Numbered from the stretch's first letter, positions 1 through 5,082 are shown. The stretch is DNA of 5,082 nucleotides from Rhodococcus_D sp039923155 (GCA_039923155.1 JBDTDI010000107.1:1-5082), one strand, 5' to 3'. Notes: generated by a model not told the origin, from the letters alone. Numbers and translations are program-made.

Positions 1-1
1 C

Positions 2-1036
2 GGTTCGGTCACCGGCACCACCGAGCGTGCGGTGCTCGGGATCGCCGTCGTCATCGTCCTGGTGGCGGTCGGGGAGACGGCGGGGGTGCTGCTCGGGCGG
101 GCGGTGCGGGCAAGCCTGCGGAGCCGCAGCGTGCGCTCGGTGGACAGCGTCCTCGGAGCCGTCGTGCAGGCGGCGGGGGTTCTCGTGGTGGCATGGCTGC
201 TGGCGGTGCCGCTCGCGTCGGCGGCGGGAACCCCGCTGGCGTCGGCGGTGCGCTCGTCGAAGGTGCTGGCCGGGGTCAACGACGTGCTCCCGGTGCAGGC
301 CCAGCAGCTGCCCGCCGAGTTCGGCGCGCTGCTGGACACCACCGGGCTGCCGGCCGTCCTCGGTCCCTTCGCCCGCACTCCCGTCGCGGCGGTGGCCCCG
401 CCGGATCCCGCCCTGGCCGGCGCCGGCCCCGTCACCGGGTTGCGGGCCAGCGTGCTGAAGATCCGCGCTCTGGCGCCGTCGTGCTCACGGGGGCTGGAAG
501 GTTCCGGCTTCGTGGTGGCCCCGCAGCGGGTGATGACCAACGCGCACGTGGTCGCGGGCACCGACGAGGTGGGCGTGCAGACCGGGGCCGGCCTGCTGCG
601 GGCGAGCGTGGTGCTCTACGACCCCGAGACCGACCTCGCGGTGCTGGACGTGCCCGGGTTGAGCGCGCCCACCCTCGCCCTGGCCCCGGACGTCGCCCGT
701 TCGGGAACGTCGGCGGTGGTGCTCGGCTACCCCCTCGACGGCCCCTACACGGCGTCACCGGCCCGGATCCGGGACGACTTCACGCTGCGCGGGCCCGACA
801 TCTACGACTCGCGGACGGTGAGCCGCGACGTGTACACGATTCGGGGCCAGGTGCGCAGCGGGAACTCCGGCGGGCCGATGGTCGACAGCGAGGGCCGGGT
901 GCTCGGGGTCGTCTTCGGGGCCGCGATCGACAGCCCGGACACCGGCTTCGTGCTGACCGCCACCGAGGTCGCCGACGAGGTGGCCTCGGCCCCGACCCTG
1001 GCCGCGCCCGTCAGCACGGGCGCGTGCACGGCCTAG
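2..1036 (+). CDS. marP: MarP-type membrane-anchored periplasmic serine protease (5' truncated by window edge)
   Basis: The reading frame is open from the first complete codon at base 2, and the protein is already in a membrane region, so the start lies off the window; the GTG at base 32 is probably internal. Numbering from base 2, two hydrophobic segments (about 11-32 and 50-75) are the end of the CvpA-like multi-helix anchor, followed by a linker and a chymotrypsin-fold protease domain. The catalytic triad is readable: His182 (TNAHVV), Asp211 (ETDLAVLDV) and Ser289 (SGNSGGPM). The spacings match M. tuberculosis MarP (His235, Asp264, Ser343 from memory) to within one residue. Cys161 and Cys342 are 181 residues apart, as are the two MarP cysteines that form a stabilising disulfide. 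About 53 N-terminal residues should be missing. In mycobacteria MarP acts in the periplasm and is needed for acid and oxidative stress survival. No internal frameshift is seen and the stop is TAG. Confidence 0.93.
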   Translation, partial: GSVTGTTERAVLGIAVVIVLVAVGETAGVLLGRAVRASLRSRSVRSVDSVLGAVVQAAGVLVVAWLLAVPLASAAGTPLASAVRSSKVLAGVNDVLPVQAQQLPAEFGALLDTTGLPAVLGPFARTPVAAVAPPDPALAGAGPVTGLRASVLKIRALAPSCSRGLEGSGFVVAPQRVMTNAHVVAGTDEVGVQTGAGLLRASVVLYDPETDLAVLDVPGLSAPTLALAPDVARSGTSAVVLGYPLDGPYTASPARIRDDFTLRGPDIYDSRTVSRDVYTIRGQVRSGNSGGPMVDSEGRVLGVVFGAAIDSPDTGFVLTATEVADEVASAPTLAAPVSTGACTA

Positions 1037-1043
1037 GTTTGCT

Positions 1044-1067
1044 CCGGGTGTTGCCCCTCACACCCGG
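1044..1067. terminator. Bidirectional hairpin between convergent stops
   Basis: CCGGGTGT (1044-1051) and ACACCCGG (1060-1067) form a perfect 8-bp stem around an 8-base loop. The hairpin begins 7 bases after the marP stop and its right arm overlaps the hydrolase TGA (1058-1060). Only 21 bases separate the two convergent stop codons, so one symmetrical structure could end transcripts from both sides. There is no clear T-tract on either side, which is usual for high-GC actinomycete terminators. Termination activity is inferred from position and structure. Confidence 0.6.
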
Positions 1068-1990
1068 CCCAGCAGCTCGGCCAGCGCCGCGTTGGTGATG
1101 TCGGGCGCCTCCTGGTGTGGAAAGTGGCCCACCCCCTCGAGCACTCGCAGCTCGCCCGCCGGCGCCCAGCCTGCGGATGCTCGCGCCGTGGCGGGCAGCA
1201 GGCACACGTCGAGCGCACCGTGCAGCGCCAGCACCGGCACCGCAACCGGCGCTGCCAGGTCGGCGGCGAACCGACGCCCCTCCGAGCGGACCTGGCTGCG
1301 CAGCGCCCACCGGTAGTACTCCATCGCCGAGTGCACCACGCCCGGGATGAGCATGGCGCTGCGGTTGCGCGTGCACACCTCGACGAAGTCGTCCGTGTCG
1401 GGCCAGGCGGGACCGGACCAGCGCCGCAGGATGTCCTCGATCGCAGCGCCGTCCTGACTCACCAGCACCCGCTCGGGCCGCCACGGCAGCTGGAACCCGA
1501 CGGCGTAGCTCGACGCGCGGCCCTGGGTCAACGGATGGCGGCGCACGGCCCGACGCAGCGCGACCGGGTGCGGGGCGCCGAGCACCCCCAGGCCGCTGAC
1601 CAGCCGCGGGTGCAGGGCGGCGGCGGCCCACGCGATCAACCCACCCCAGTCGTGGCCGACGAGCACCGCGCGGGGCGCGCCGAGGGCCCGCACCAACCCG
1701 GCCACGTCGCCGGCAAGGGTCCAGCCGTCGTAGCCGCGAGGGGGCTTGTCGGTGTCGCCGTAGCCGCGCAGGTCGACCGCCACGACCCGGGCCCCGGACT
1801 CGGCCAGGGCAACCAGCTGGTGACGCCAGCTCCACCAGAACTCGGGGAAGCCGTGCAGCAGCAGCACGAGGGGGGCTCCGGGTGCGCCGCCGTCCGCCTC
1901 GACCACGTGGAAGCGGATGCCGTTGGCGTGCACGTCGCGGTGCGTCCACGGCCCGGGCACGTGCACCGAGGACGGCTCCAGGGCCGCCAC
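1058..1990 (-). CDS. Epoxide hydrolase-like alpha/beta hydrolase (EphE/Rv3670 type)
   Basis: A 310-residue alpha/beta-hydrolase, full length for soluble bacterial epoxide hydrolases. The oxyanion-hole motif HGFPEFW lies at 46-52. The nucleophile elbow GHDWGG (112-117) carries Asp114, as in epoxide hydrolases and haloalkane dehalogenases, not the serine of esterases. Asp261 (HGALD) and His289 (GVGHF) complete the triad. Cap-domain tyrosines Tyr162 (in SYAVGFQ) and Tyr225 or Tyr226 (MEYYRW) are where epoxide hydrolases keep their two ring-opening tyrosines, so epoxide hydrolysis to a diol is favoured. The physiological substrate is unknown and no signal peptide is seen, so it should be cytoplasmic. 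The GTG start at 1990 lies 2 bases after the stop of the holin-like gene, implying coupled translation, with only a weak ribosome site. A GTG at 1966, with GGAG 9 bases upstream, is an alternative start. Position beside marP matches ephE (Rv3670) of M. tuberculosis. Confidence 0.9.
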   Translation of the reverse strand: MAALEPSSVHVPGPWTHRDVHANGIRFHVVEADGGAPGAPLVLLLHGFPEFWWSWRHQLVALAESGARVVAVDLRGYGDTDKPPRGYDGWTLAGDVAGLVRALGAPRAVLVGHDWGGLIAWAAAALHPRLVSGLGVLGAPHPVALRRAVRRHPLTQGRASSYAVGFQLPWRPERVLVSQDGAAIEDILRRWSGPAWPDTDDFVEVCTRNRSAMLIPGVVHSAMEYYRWALRSQVRSEGRRFAADLAAPVAVPVLALHGALDVCLLPATARASAGWAPAGELRVLEGVGHFPHQEAPDITNAALAELLGRV

Positions 1991-1992
1991 GG

Positions 1993-2451
1993 CTAGCTGG
2001 AGCGGGGCAGAACCTTGGCGTTGCCCTTCACCGCGTCGATGGTCTTCTCCGGCTTCTGCACCTTCTTGACCTTGCGCAGCCCGAGGAACGCCGCGAGCCC
2101 GGCGATGACGATCATCACCGCGAACACCACGAGGAAGGCCAACCAGCGGTAGAGCACCAGGTCCAGGGCTTCCGCGGCGGCGAAGAAGAGGAAGAACGTG
2201 CTGTAGAGCCCGATGACGGCGGCGACGATGAAGAAGATTCCCCCGAAGACGGCCTTCTTCACCTCTCCGGTGACCTCGGCCTTGGCCAGAGCGACCTCCG
2301 CGCGCACCAGGGTGGAAACCTGGGCGGTGGCGTCCTTGACCAGTGCCCCGATGCTGGCGGTGCCCGGTGCGTGCACGTCGACGTCGGTCAGCGGGATCGA
2401 TGCCACCGTGGTCGGCACGCCGTCTCGGGTGGTCTTCTCAGCTGAGCTCAA
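1993..2451 (-). CDS. Phage-holin-family small membrane protein (Rv3669-like)
   Basis: A 152-residue protein with a polar N-terminus (1-32), an amphipathic charged helix (about 34-66, rich in Ala, Lys, Glu and Val), two hydrophobic segments (about 68-95 and 103-125) and a basic Lys-rich tail. This is the architecture of the actinobacterial holin-like family (DUF1469/holin-X type), found next to ephE in mycobacteria as Rv3669. The family name comes from similarity alone: no prophage genes lie nearby and lysis activity is not implied, and its cellular role is not established to my knowledge. The start is a TTG, chosen because a strong ribosome site (GAAGGAG, 2457-2463) sits 5 bases upstream and no in-frame ATG follows before the conserved helix. 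It lies 73 bases downstream of nhaA and 2 bases upstream of the hydrolase, so it is probably co-transcribed with both. Confidence 0.85.
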   Translation of the reverse strand: MSSAEKTTRDGVPTTVASIPLTDVDVHAPGTASIGALVKDATAQVSTLVRAEVALAKAEVTGEVKKAVFGGIFFIVAAVIGLYSTFFLFFAAAEALDLVLYRWLAFLVVFAVMIVIAGLAAFLGLRKVKKVQKPEKTIDAVKGNAKVLPRSS

Positions 2452-2456
2452 CTCGG

Positions 2457-2463
2457 CTCCTTC
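2457..2463 (-). promoter_or_regulatory. Strong ribosome binding site fixing a TTG start
   Basis: On the minus strand GAAGGAG is followed by 5 bases (CCGAG) and then TTG at 2451. This is the best Shine-Dalgarno match in the window and is the main reason for accepting TTG as the start of the holin-like gene. The same bases also lie inside a 15-codon open frame starting with ATG at 2495 whose TGA (2448-2450) overlaps the TTG. Confidence 0.75.
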
Positions 2464-2524
2464 TCGGGTGCTGCTGCGGTCACGTCGGCGCCCATGGTGC
2501 CACGGCTCGCGCGTCCCGACGGCC

Positions 2525-3979
2525 TCAGCCTGGTCCGGGGGTCTCTGCGGAGTGCCCCGACGCCGGTGCCGGTCCGCTCGGGTCGTAGCACTCGGACTCC
2601 GTGAGCGCAGGACCTCTGTGCTCGGGATCTTTGAGCTCTGGATCTTTGAACTCTGGATCTTTGAACTCGTCGGGGTCGTCGGGGTCGAAGACGTCGAAGC
2701 GCCGGCGACGCAGGGTGTCGGTGTCCTTGGCGTCCTCGGCTACCCGCCGTCGCTCGTGCTGACGTCCGCGACGGACCAGCAGTGCGGCGCCGAGCACGGA
2801 TGCGGTGGCCGAGGCGGCCAAAATCGCCGCCTTGGCCACCTCCACCTCCTCCTCGCTGACCCCGGACAGCCCCAGCTCGGCGATGAGCAGGCTGACCGTG
2901 AACCCGATGCCCCCCAGGACCGAGAGCGCGAACATGTCCCGGTTGCCCAGCAGCCGGGGCCGCACCGCGATGCCCGTGCGGATCGCCAACCAGGACACCC
3001 CGAAGATGCCCACCGTCTTGCCCACCAGCAGCCCCGCGATGATCCCCAGGGCGATCCGGTCGTGGCCAAGCTGCCCCAGCACGTTGCCCGAGAGCGGGAT
3101 CCCGGCCGCGAACAGCGCGAACAGCGGCACGCAGACCCCGGCCGAGAACGGCTGGATGCGGTGCTCGAGACGGCTCGCCGGCGACTCGGCCTCCCCCTCG
3201 TCGGTCCGGACCCGGGTGAGCAGCCCGAGCGCTACCCCGGCGAGGGTGGCGTGCACGCCCATCTCGTGGATCGCGTACCAGGTGACCAGCGCGAGCGGGA
3301 CGTACAGCAGCGGGGTGGTGATCCTGCGGTGCTGCGCCAAGGCGTAGAGGGCCAGGCAGGCCAGGGCGATCCCCGTCCACCCCAGAGCCAGACCCGAGGT
3401 GAACAGCACGGCGATGATCGCGATGGCGACCAGGTCGTCGACCACGGCCAGGCTGAGCAGGAACACGCGGGCGCTGCTGGGCAGCCGTGACCCGGTCAGC
3501 GCCAGCACTCCGAGCGCAAAGGCGATGTCGGTGGCCACGGGGATGGCCCAGGCCTGTTCGATGCCCGGGGTGCCCCAGCCGACGGCGAGCGCGATGAGGG
3601 CGGGCACGACGACGCCCCCGAGCGCCGCCACCACCGGCAGGGTGGCGCTGCGGCGGCTGGCGAGCTCGCCCACCACCATCTCCCGCTTGACCTCGATGCC
3701 CGCGATGAAGAAGAACACCGCGAGCAGACCGTCCTGCGCCCAGGTGTTCACGGTGAGGTCCAGGTGCAGCGCCGAGGGGCCGATGCGGAAGTCGCGCAGC
3801 GAGAGGTAGGACCCGGCGATGGGCGAGTTGACCCAGATCAGGGCGATGGCGGCGGCCGCGAGCAAGATCGCCCCGCCCACGGTCTCGGTGCGCAGGAAGC
3901 GGGCCAGATCGGCTCCGCTGGTCGGCGTGGCGTCGCGGAGCTTGCGCAGAGGTGGGGTGTCGCTCGAGCTCACGGTCAC
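2525..3979 (-). CDS. nhaA: Na+/H+ antiporter NhaA with repetitive C-terminal tail
   Basis: A 484-residue inner-membrane antiporter exporting Na+ (or Li+) in exchange for H+. The 12-helix NhaA core spans about residues 30-402. Key residues align by spacing with E. coli NhaA: Asp83 (D65); Glu96, Arg99 and Glu100 in GIEVKRE (E78, R81, E82 pH-sensing cluster); Thr150-Asp151 (T132-D133); the transport pair Asp181-Asp182 (D163-D164); His243 (H225); and Lys321 (K300). In the second pH-sensing cluster RLEHRIQPF keeps Glu272 and His273 but has Gln276 where E. coli has H256. Residues 403-484 form a cytoplasmic charged tail absent from the 388-residue E. coli protein, with pentapeptide repeats at 438-457. 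The start is GTG at 3979; GTG at 3973 is better spaced from the purine-rich GGAAGG and may be the real one. It heads the probable operon with the holin-like and hydrolase genes. Confidence 0.96.
   Translation of the reverse strand: MTVSSSDTPPLRKLRDATPTSGADLARFLRTETVGGAILLAAAAIALIWVNSPIAGSYLSLRDFRIGPSALHLDLTVNTWAQDGLLAVFFFIAGIEVKREMVVGELASRRSATLPVVAALGGVVVPALIALAVGWGTPGIEQAWAIPVATDIAFALGVLALTGSRLPSSARVFLLSLAVVDDLVAIAIIAVLFTSGLALGWTGIALACLALYALAQHRRITTPLLYVPLALVTWYAIHEMGVHATLAGVALGLLTRVRTDEGEAESPASRLEHRIQPFSAGVCVPLFALFAAGIPLSGNVLGQLGHDRIALGIIAGLLVGKTVGIFGVSWLAIRTGIAVRPRLLGNRDMFALSVLGGIGFTVSLLIAELGLSGVSEEEVEVAKAAILAASATASVLGAALLVRRGRQHERRRVAEDAKDTDTLRRRRFDVFDPDDPDEFKDPEFKDPELKDPEHRGPALTESECYDPSGPAPASGHSAETPGPG
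2609..2668 (-). repeat. 15-bp tandem repeat encoding EFKDP units in the NhaA tail
   Basis: Four in-frame 15-base units encode EFKDP (2654-2668), EFKDP (2639-2653), ELKDP (2624-2638) and EHRGP (2609-2623). The first three copies differ at very few bases; the fourth is diverged (about 11 of 15 matching). The array is locally much more AT-rich than the gene around it because of the repeated GATCTTTGA on the plus strand. Unit length is a multiple of three, so gain or loss of copies would preserve the frame. Confidence 0.92.
2669..2700 (-). repeat. 9-bp imperfect tandem repeat encoding the FDV-FDP-DDP segment
   Basis: On the plus strand CGTCGGGGT occurs twice head to tail (2669-2677, 2678-2686), followed by related CGAAGACGT and CGAAG. 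It encodes the acidic stretch FDVFDPDDPD (residues 428-437) directly before the pentapeptide array, so two different short repeats abut in the same tail. Confidence 0.7.
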
Positions 3980-4045
3980 CTTCCGGTCGGGGATGAACCA
4001 GGCCGTGCTGACCTGGGCCGACCAGACTTCCCGGCACTCCGGGGC

Positions 4046-4068
4046 TCAGCGTAGCGGGTGCGCGCTGA
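4046..4068 (-). terminator. Possible hairpin terminator downstream of the acetate permease gene
   Basis: TCAGCG (4046-4051) pairs with CGCTGA (4063-4068) around an 11-base loop. An alternative stem pairs GCGC 4060-4063 with GCGC 4074-4077. The two are mutually exclusive, neither is long, and there is no T-tract, so termination is uncertain. Confidence 0.25.
4048..4053 (-). promoter_or_regulatory. Weak -10-like element upstream of nhaA
   Basis: On the minus strand TACGCT fits the TANNNT pattern of actinomycete -10 boxes, about 69 bases before the nhaA GTG. No convincing -35 lies 16-19 bases upstream. It overlaps the candidate hairpin, so at most one of the two calls may be right. Confidence 0.2.
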
Positions 4069-4110
4069 CCTGTGCGCCCGATTCGACCGATTCGCCGGGC
4101 CGGGATGGGC

Positions 4111-4755
4111 TCAGTCCTCGGCGGGGAACACCGGAAGGACGGTGCGCCTCCAGGTGGAGTTCACGACCCCGGCGAACGCCCCGTACCAGGCGAACACGGC
4201 CGTGAGCAGGCCCAGGTAGCCACCCACGTGGGTCAGCCCCTTGGTCTGCGACAGCTCGCCCCAGGTCAGGAAGATGAACGTGAGCGTCAGCGCGGCGAAC
4301 ACCGCCAGCACCGCGCCGTTCACCCGGACCGCTGCCACCAGCATCAGGACCGTGAAGATCGTCCACGCCAGCAGGAACAGCCCGACCGCCTCGTAGGCAT
4401 CACCCGCCGGCAGGCCGGGGGCGACGTACTTCACCAGCGCGGCGAAGGAGAGCCAGAAGGCCCCGTAGGACGTGAAGGCCAGCGCCCCGAACGTGTTGCC
4501 CTTGCGGAACTCCCACATGCCGGCGAGCAGCTGCGCGAGACCGCCGTAGAACAGCGCGAGCGGCAGCACGACGGCTTCGAGCTTGCCGTCGGAGATGATC
4601 CCGGCGTTGAACACCGACAGCACGAAGGTGGTCATCGCGAAGGCGGCCAGTCCCAGGGGGCCCGGGTCGGCGATCTCCAGGGCGGCCCCCCTGGTCGCGG
4701 CCTCGGCGGGTTCAACCGGGGCGGGGCGGGTTCGGAGGGGTTCGTGCACAGCCAT
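4111..4755 (-). CDS. Acetate/succinate uptake transporter, GPR1/FUN34/YaaH (SatP) family
   Basis: A 214-residue six-helix permease (E. coli SatP has 188). Approximate helices are 31-53, 60-80, 87-109, 122-144, 147-165 and 174-197. The family signature NPAPLGL appears as DPGPLGL at 30-36, directly before helix 1. The second hallmark block, FYGG..Q..AG then GNTFG and SYGAFW, lies at 69-101. The family moves acetate, and in some members succinate, across the inner membrane with protons. The ATG at 4755 is preferred because AGAAGAGG sits 5 bases upstream; the frame stays open to a TTG at 4854, but that would add a polar stretch running through the intergenic palindrome. The first 28 residues are polar and probably cytoplasmic. 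It is transcribed towards nhaA but 131 bases away, so is probably a separate unit. The asparagine-to-aspartate change in the signature is the only oddity. Confidence 0.92.
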   Translation of the reverse strand: MAVHEPLRTRPAPVEPAEAATRGAALEIADPGPLGLAAFAMTTFVLSVFNAGIISDGKLEAVVLPLALFYGGLAQLLAGMWEFRKGNTFGALAFTSYGAFWLSFAALVKYVAPGLPAGDAYEAVGLFLLAWTIFTVLMLVAAVRVNGAVLAVFAALTLTFIFLTWGELSQTKGLTHVGGYLGLLTAVFAWYGAFAGVVNSTWRRTVLPVFPAED

Positions 4756-4760
4756 GACAG

Positions 4761-4768
4761 CCTCTTCT
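4761..4768 (-). promoter_or_regulatory. Ribosome binding site deciding the permease start
   Basis: Minus-strand AGAAGAGG ends 5 bases before the ATG at 4755. It supports the shorter 214-residue protein over the upstream-extended frame. Confidence 0.65.
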
Positions 4769-4804
4769 CTCGAGCGGTCGCGCGGATGCGGAACGCGTGG
4801 GCGC

Positions 4805-4810
4805 AGGCTA
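4805..4810 (-). promoter_or_regulatory. Candidate -10 element for the acetate permease gene
   Basis: Minus-strand TAGCCT fits TANNNT and would give a leader of roughly 43 bases. The -35 region (GTGCAT at about 4828-4833) is poor, which could mean an activator-dependent promoter; the palindrome at 4835-4853 lies just upstream, near -37 to -55 of the inferred start. All inference from spacing. Confidence 0.3.
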
Positions 4811-4834
4811 GGCCCCCGTATCGAAACATGCACG

Positions 4835-4853
4835 TGCTTAAGGCTTTTAAGCA
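4835..4853. promoter_or_regulatory. 19-bp palindrome, candidate regulator binding site
   Basis: TGCTTAA (4835-4841) and TTAAGCA (4847-4853) are perfect 7-base inverted arms around a 5-base spacer (GGCTT). It is AT-rich in a GC-rich region and lies between divergent genes, both typical of operators for dimeric regulators. I do not recognise it as the site of a specific named regulator. Confidence 0.5.
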
Positions 4854-4936
4854 ATCAAGTCGGGTTTGCGCCCCACTCCCGCTTTGTGGCCACGTGGGCG
4901 GTGCGACGGGCGGGAGCGGTTCACCTCGCGGATGGC

Positions 4937-4942
4937 TACCGT
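4937..4942 (+). promoter_or_regulatory. Candidate -10 element placing a leaderless start at 4951
   Basis: TACCGT fits TANNNT and ends 8 bases before the GTG at 4951, the distance expected if transcription starts at the first base of the start codon. No Shine-Dalgarno sequence lies upstream of that GTG, and leaderless mRNAs are common in actinomycetes. The -35 region (near 4914-4919, GAGCGG) is unconvincing. Confidence 0.4.
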
Positions 4943-4950
4943 TCGTGCTC

Positions 4951-5082
4951 GTGGACCACGACCCGCTCGCCCCGCTCCTGACGCTGCCCGGTGTGAGCGA
5001 GGCGGCCGCGTCGGCGCGGACCGCGGTCGACACCGTGCACGCCCACCCGGCGAACCGACGCGGGTGGGCGCTGAGCGCCACC
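4951..5082 (+). CDS. N-terminal fragment of an unrecognised protein (3' truncated by window edge)
   Basis: Forty-four codons are open from GTG 4951 to the right edge. The translation begins MDHDPLAPLLTLPGVSEAAA and continues with alternating Ala, Arg, Val and His typical of a soluble helical protein; there is no signal peptide or membrane segment. The GTG at 4945, two codons upstream, is an alternative start. From memory, a short N-terminus with the DPLAPLL..LPGV pattern belongs to a conserved actinomycete protein family often annotated loosely as oxidoreductase and found near acs/nhaA; I cannot confirm this from 44 residues and assign no function. It is divergent from the acetate permease gene and may share regulatory sequence with it. 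Confidence 0.6.
   Translation, partial: MDHDPLAPLLTLPGVSEAAASARTAVDTVHAHPANRRGWALSAT

Larger units (their letters stand above)
3980..4110. other. 131-base gap between the acetate permease gene and nhaA
   Basis: This gap separates two minus-strand genes and is long enough for a terminator and a promoter. It holds an inverted repeat, a weak -10-like hexamer and a direct repeat: CCGATTCG occurs twice at a 9-base period (4078-4085, 4087-4094). I see no small gene here with a ribosome site. The spacing suggests nhaA has its own promoter and is not simply read through from the permease gene. Confidence 0.6.
4756..4950. other. 195-base divergent intergenic region
   Basis: This region lies between the minus-strand permease gene and the plus-strand gene starting at 4951, so it should carry two promoters pointing outwards. 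Bases 4820-4860 form an AT-rich patch that stands out in the window. It contains a 19-bp palindrome (4835-4853) and two CACGTG hexamers exactly 60 bases apart (4831-4836 and 4891-4896). CTCCCGC (4876-4882) and GCGGGAG (4910-4916) flank the second hexamer as a widely spaced inverted repeat. No small gene with a ribosome site is evident. Confidence 0.7.

Noticed and set aside
1115..1996. Plus-strand 293-codon frame antisense to the hydrolase
   Set aside because: Lies exactly opposite an intact alpha/beta hydrolase; composition is typical of a reverse-complement shadow.
1993..2451. Prophage remnant suggested by the holin-family protein
   Set aside because: No endolysin, integrase, structural gene or attachment site is nearby, and the gene sits in a conserved chromosomal context; the holin label reflects family naming only.
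2213..3490. Long plus-strand open frame (425 codons) antisense to nhaA and the holin-like gene
   Set aside because: Opposite two well-supported genes; its product is low-complexity, rich in Gln, Arg, Gly, Asp and Pro, with no domain. Long antisense frames are expected at this GC content.
2448..4037. Minus-strand 529-codon frame overlapping nhaA in another frame
   Set aside because: Product is Arg/Gly/His-rich with no hydrophobic pattern, while the overlapping NhaA frame has every catalytic residue. It is a frame shadow, except for its last 15 codons noted as a possible leader peptide.
4078..4094. Direct repeat CCGATTCG x2 as an attachment site or start of an array
   Set aside because: Only two copies at 9-base period, with no integrase or further units; most likely chance or a minor regulatory repeat.
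4632..5081. Minus-strand 149-codon frame crossing the divergent intergenic region
   Set aside because: Overlaps the permease gene in a different frame, runs antisense to the better-supported start at 4951 and has no recognisable domain.

Overview
The window is about 70% G+C, with GTG and TTG starts and purine-rich ribosome sites. Together with its gene content this points to an actinomycete, perhaps of the Pseudonocardiaceae or a related group; the genus cannot be fixed from the sequence. Coding density is high: no stretch longer than 195 bases lacks a gene, and I see no insertion sequence, tRNA, rRNA or CRISPR array.

Layout, left to right. Bases 2-1036 (+) hold the 3' part of a MarP-type periplasmic serine protease (Rv3671c family) whose start lies off the left edge. 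It converges on a minus-strand gene set: an epoxide hydrolase-like alpha/beta hydrolase (EphE/Rv3670 type, 1058-1990), a small two-helix membrane protein of the phage-holin-like family (Rv3669 type, 1993-2451) and a NhaA Na+/H+ antiporter (2525-3979). These three are spaced 2 and 73 bases apart and are probably one operon transcribed nhaA -> holin-like -> hydrolase. A perfect 8-bp hairpin sits between the convergent stops. Further upstream on the minus strand, after a 131-base gap, is an acetate/succinate uptake transporter of the GPR1/FUN34/YaaH family (4111-4755). A 195-base divergent intergenic region follows, with the window's most conspicuous AT-rich patch and a 19-bp palindrome. Last comes the start of an unrecognised plus-strand gene (4951 to the right edge) that may be translated from a leaderless mRNA.

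From memory, the block marP / ephE-like hydrolase / holin-like protein has the same order and orientation in Mycobacterium tuberculosis (Rv3671c, Rv3670, Rv3669), and nhaA is a common neighbour of it in other actinomycetes. Most of the window is therefore a conserved housekeeping/stress neighbourhood, not a mobile or defence island. A plausible shared theme is envelope and pH homeostasis: MarP is required for acid resistance in M. tuberculosis, NhaA exchanges Na+ for H+, and the YaaH-family permease carries weak acids with protons. That link is inference from function and position.

I did not find convincing evidence of an undescribed system. The items most worth a second look are the tandem pentapeptide tail of NhaA, the palindrome in the divergent intergenic region, and the candidate leaderless start.
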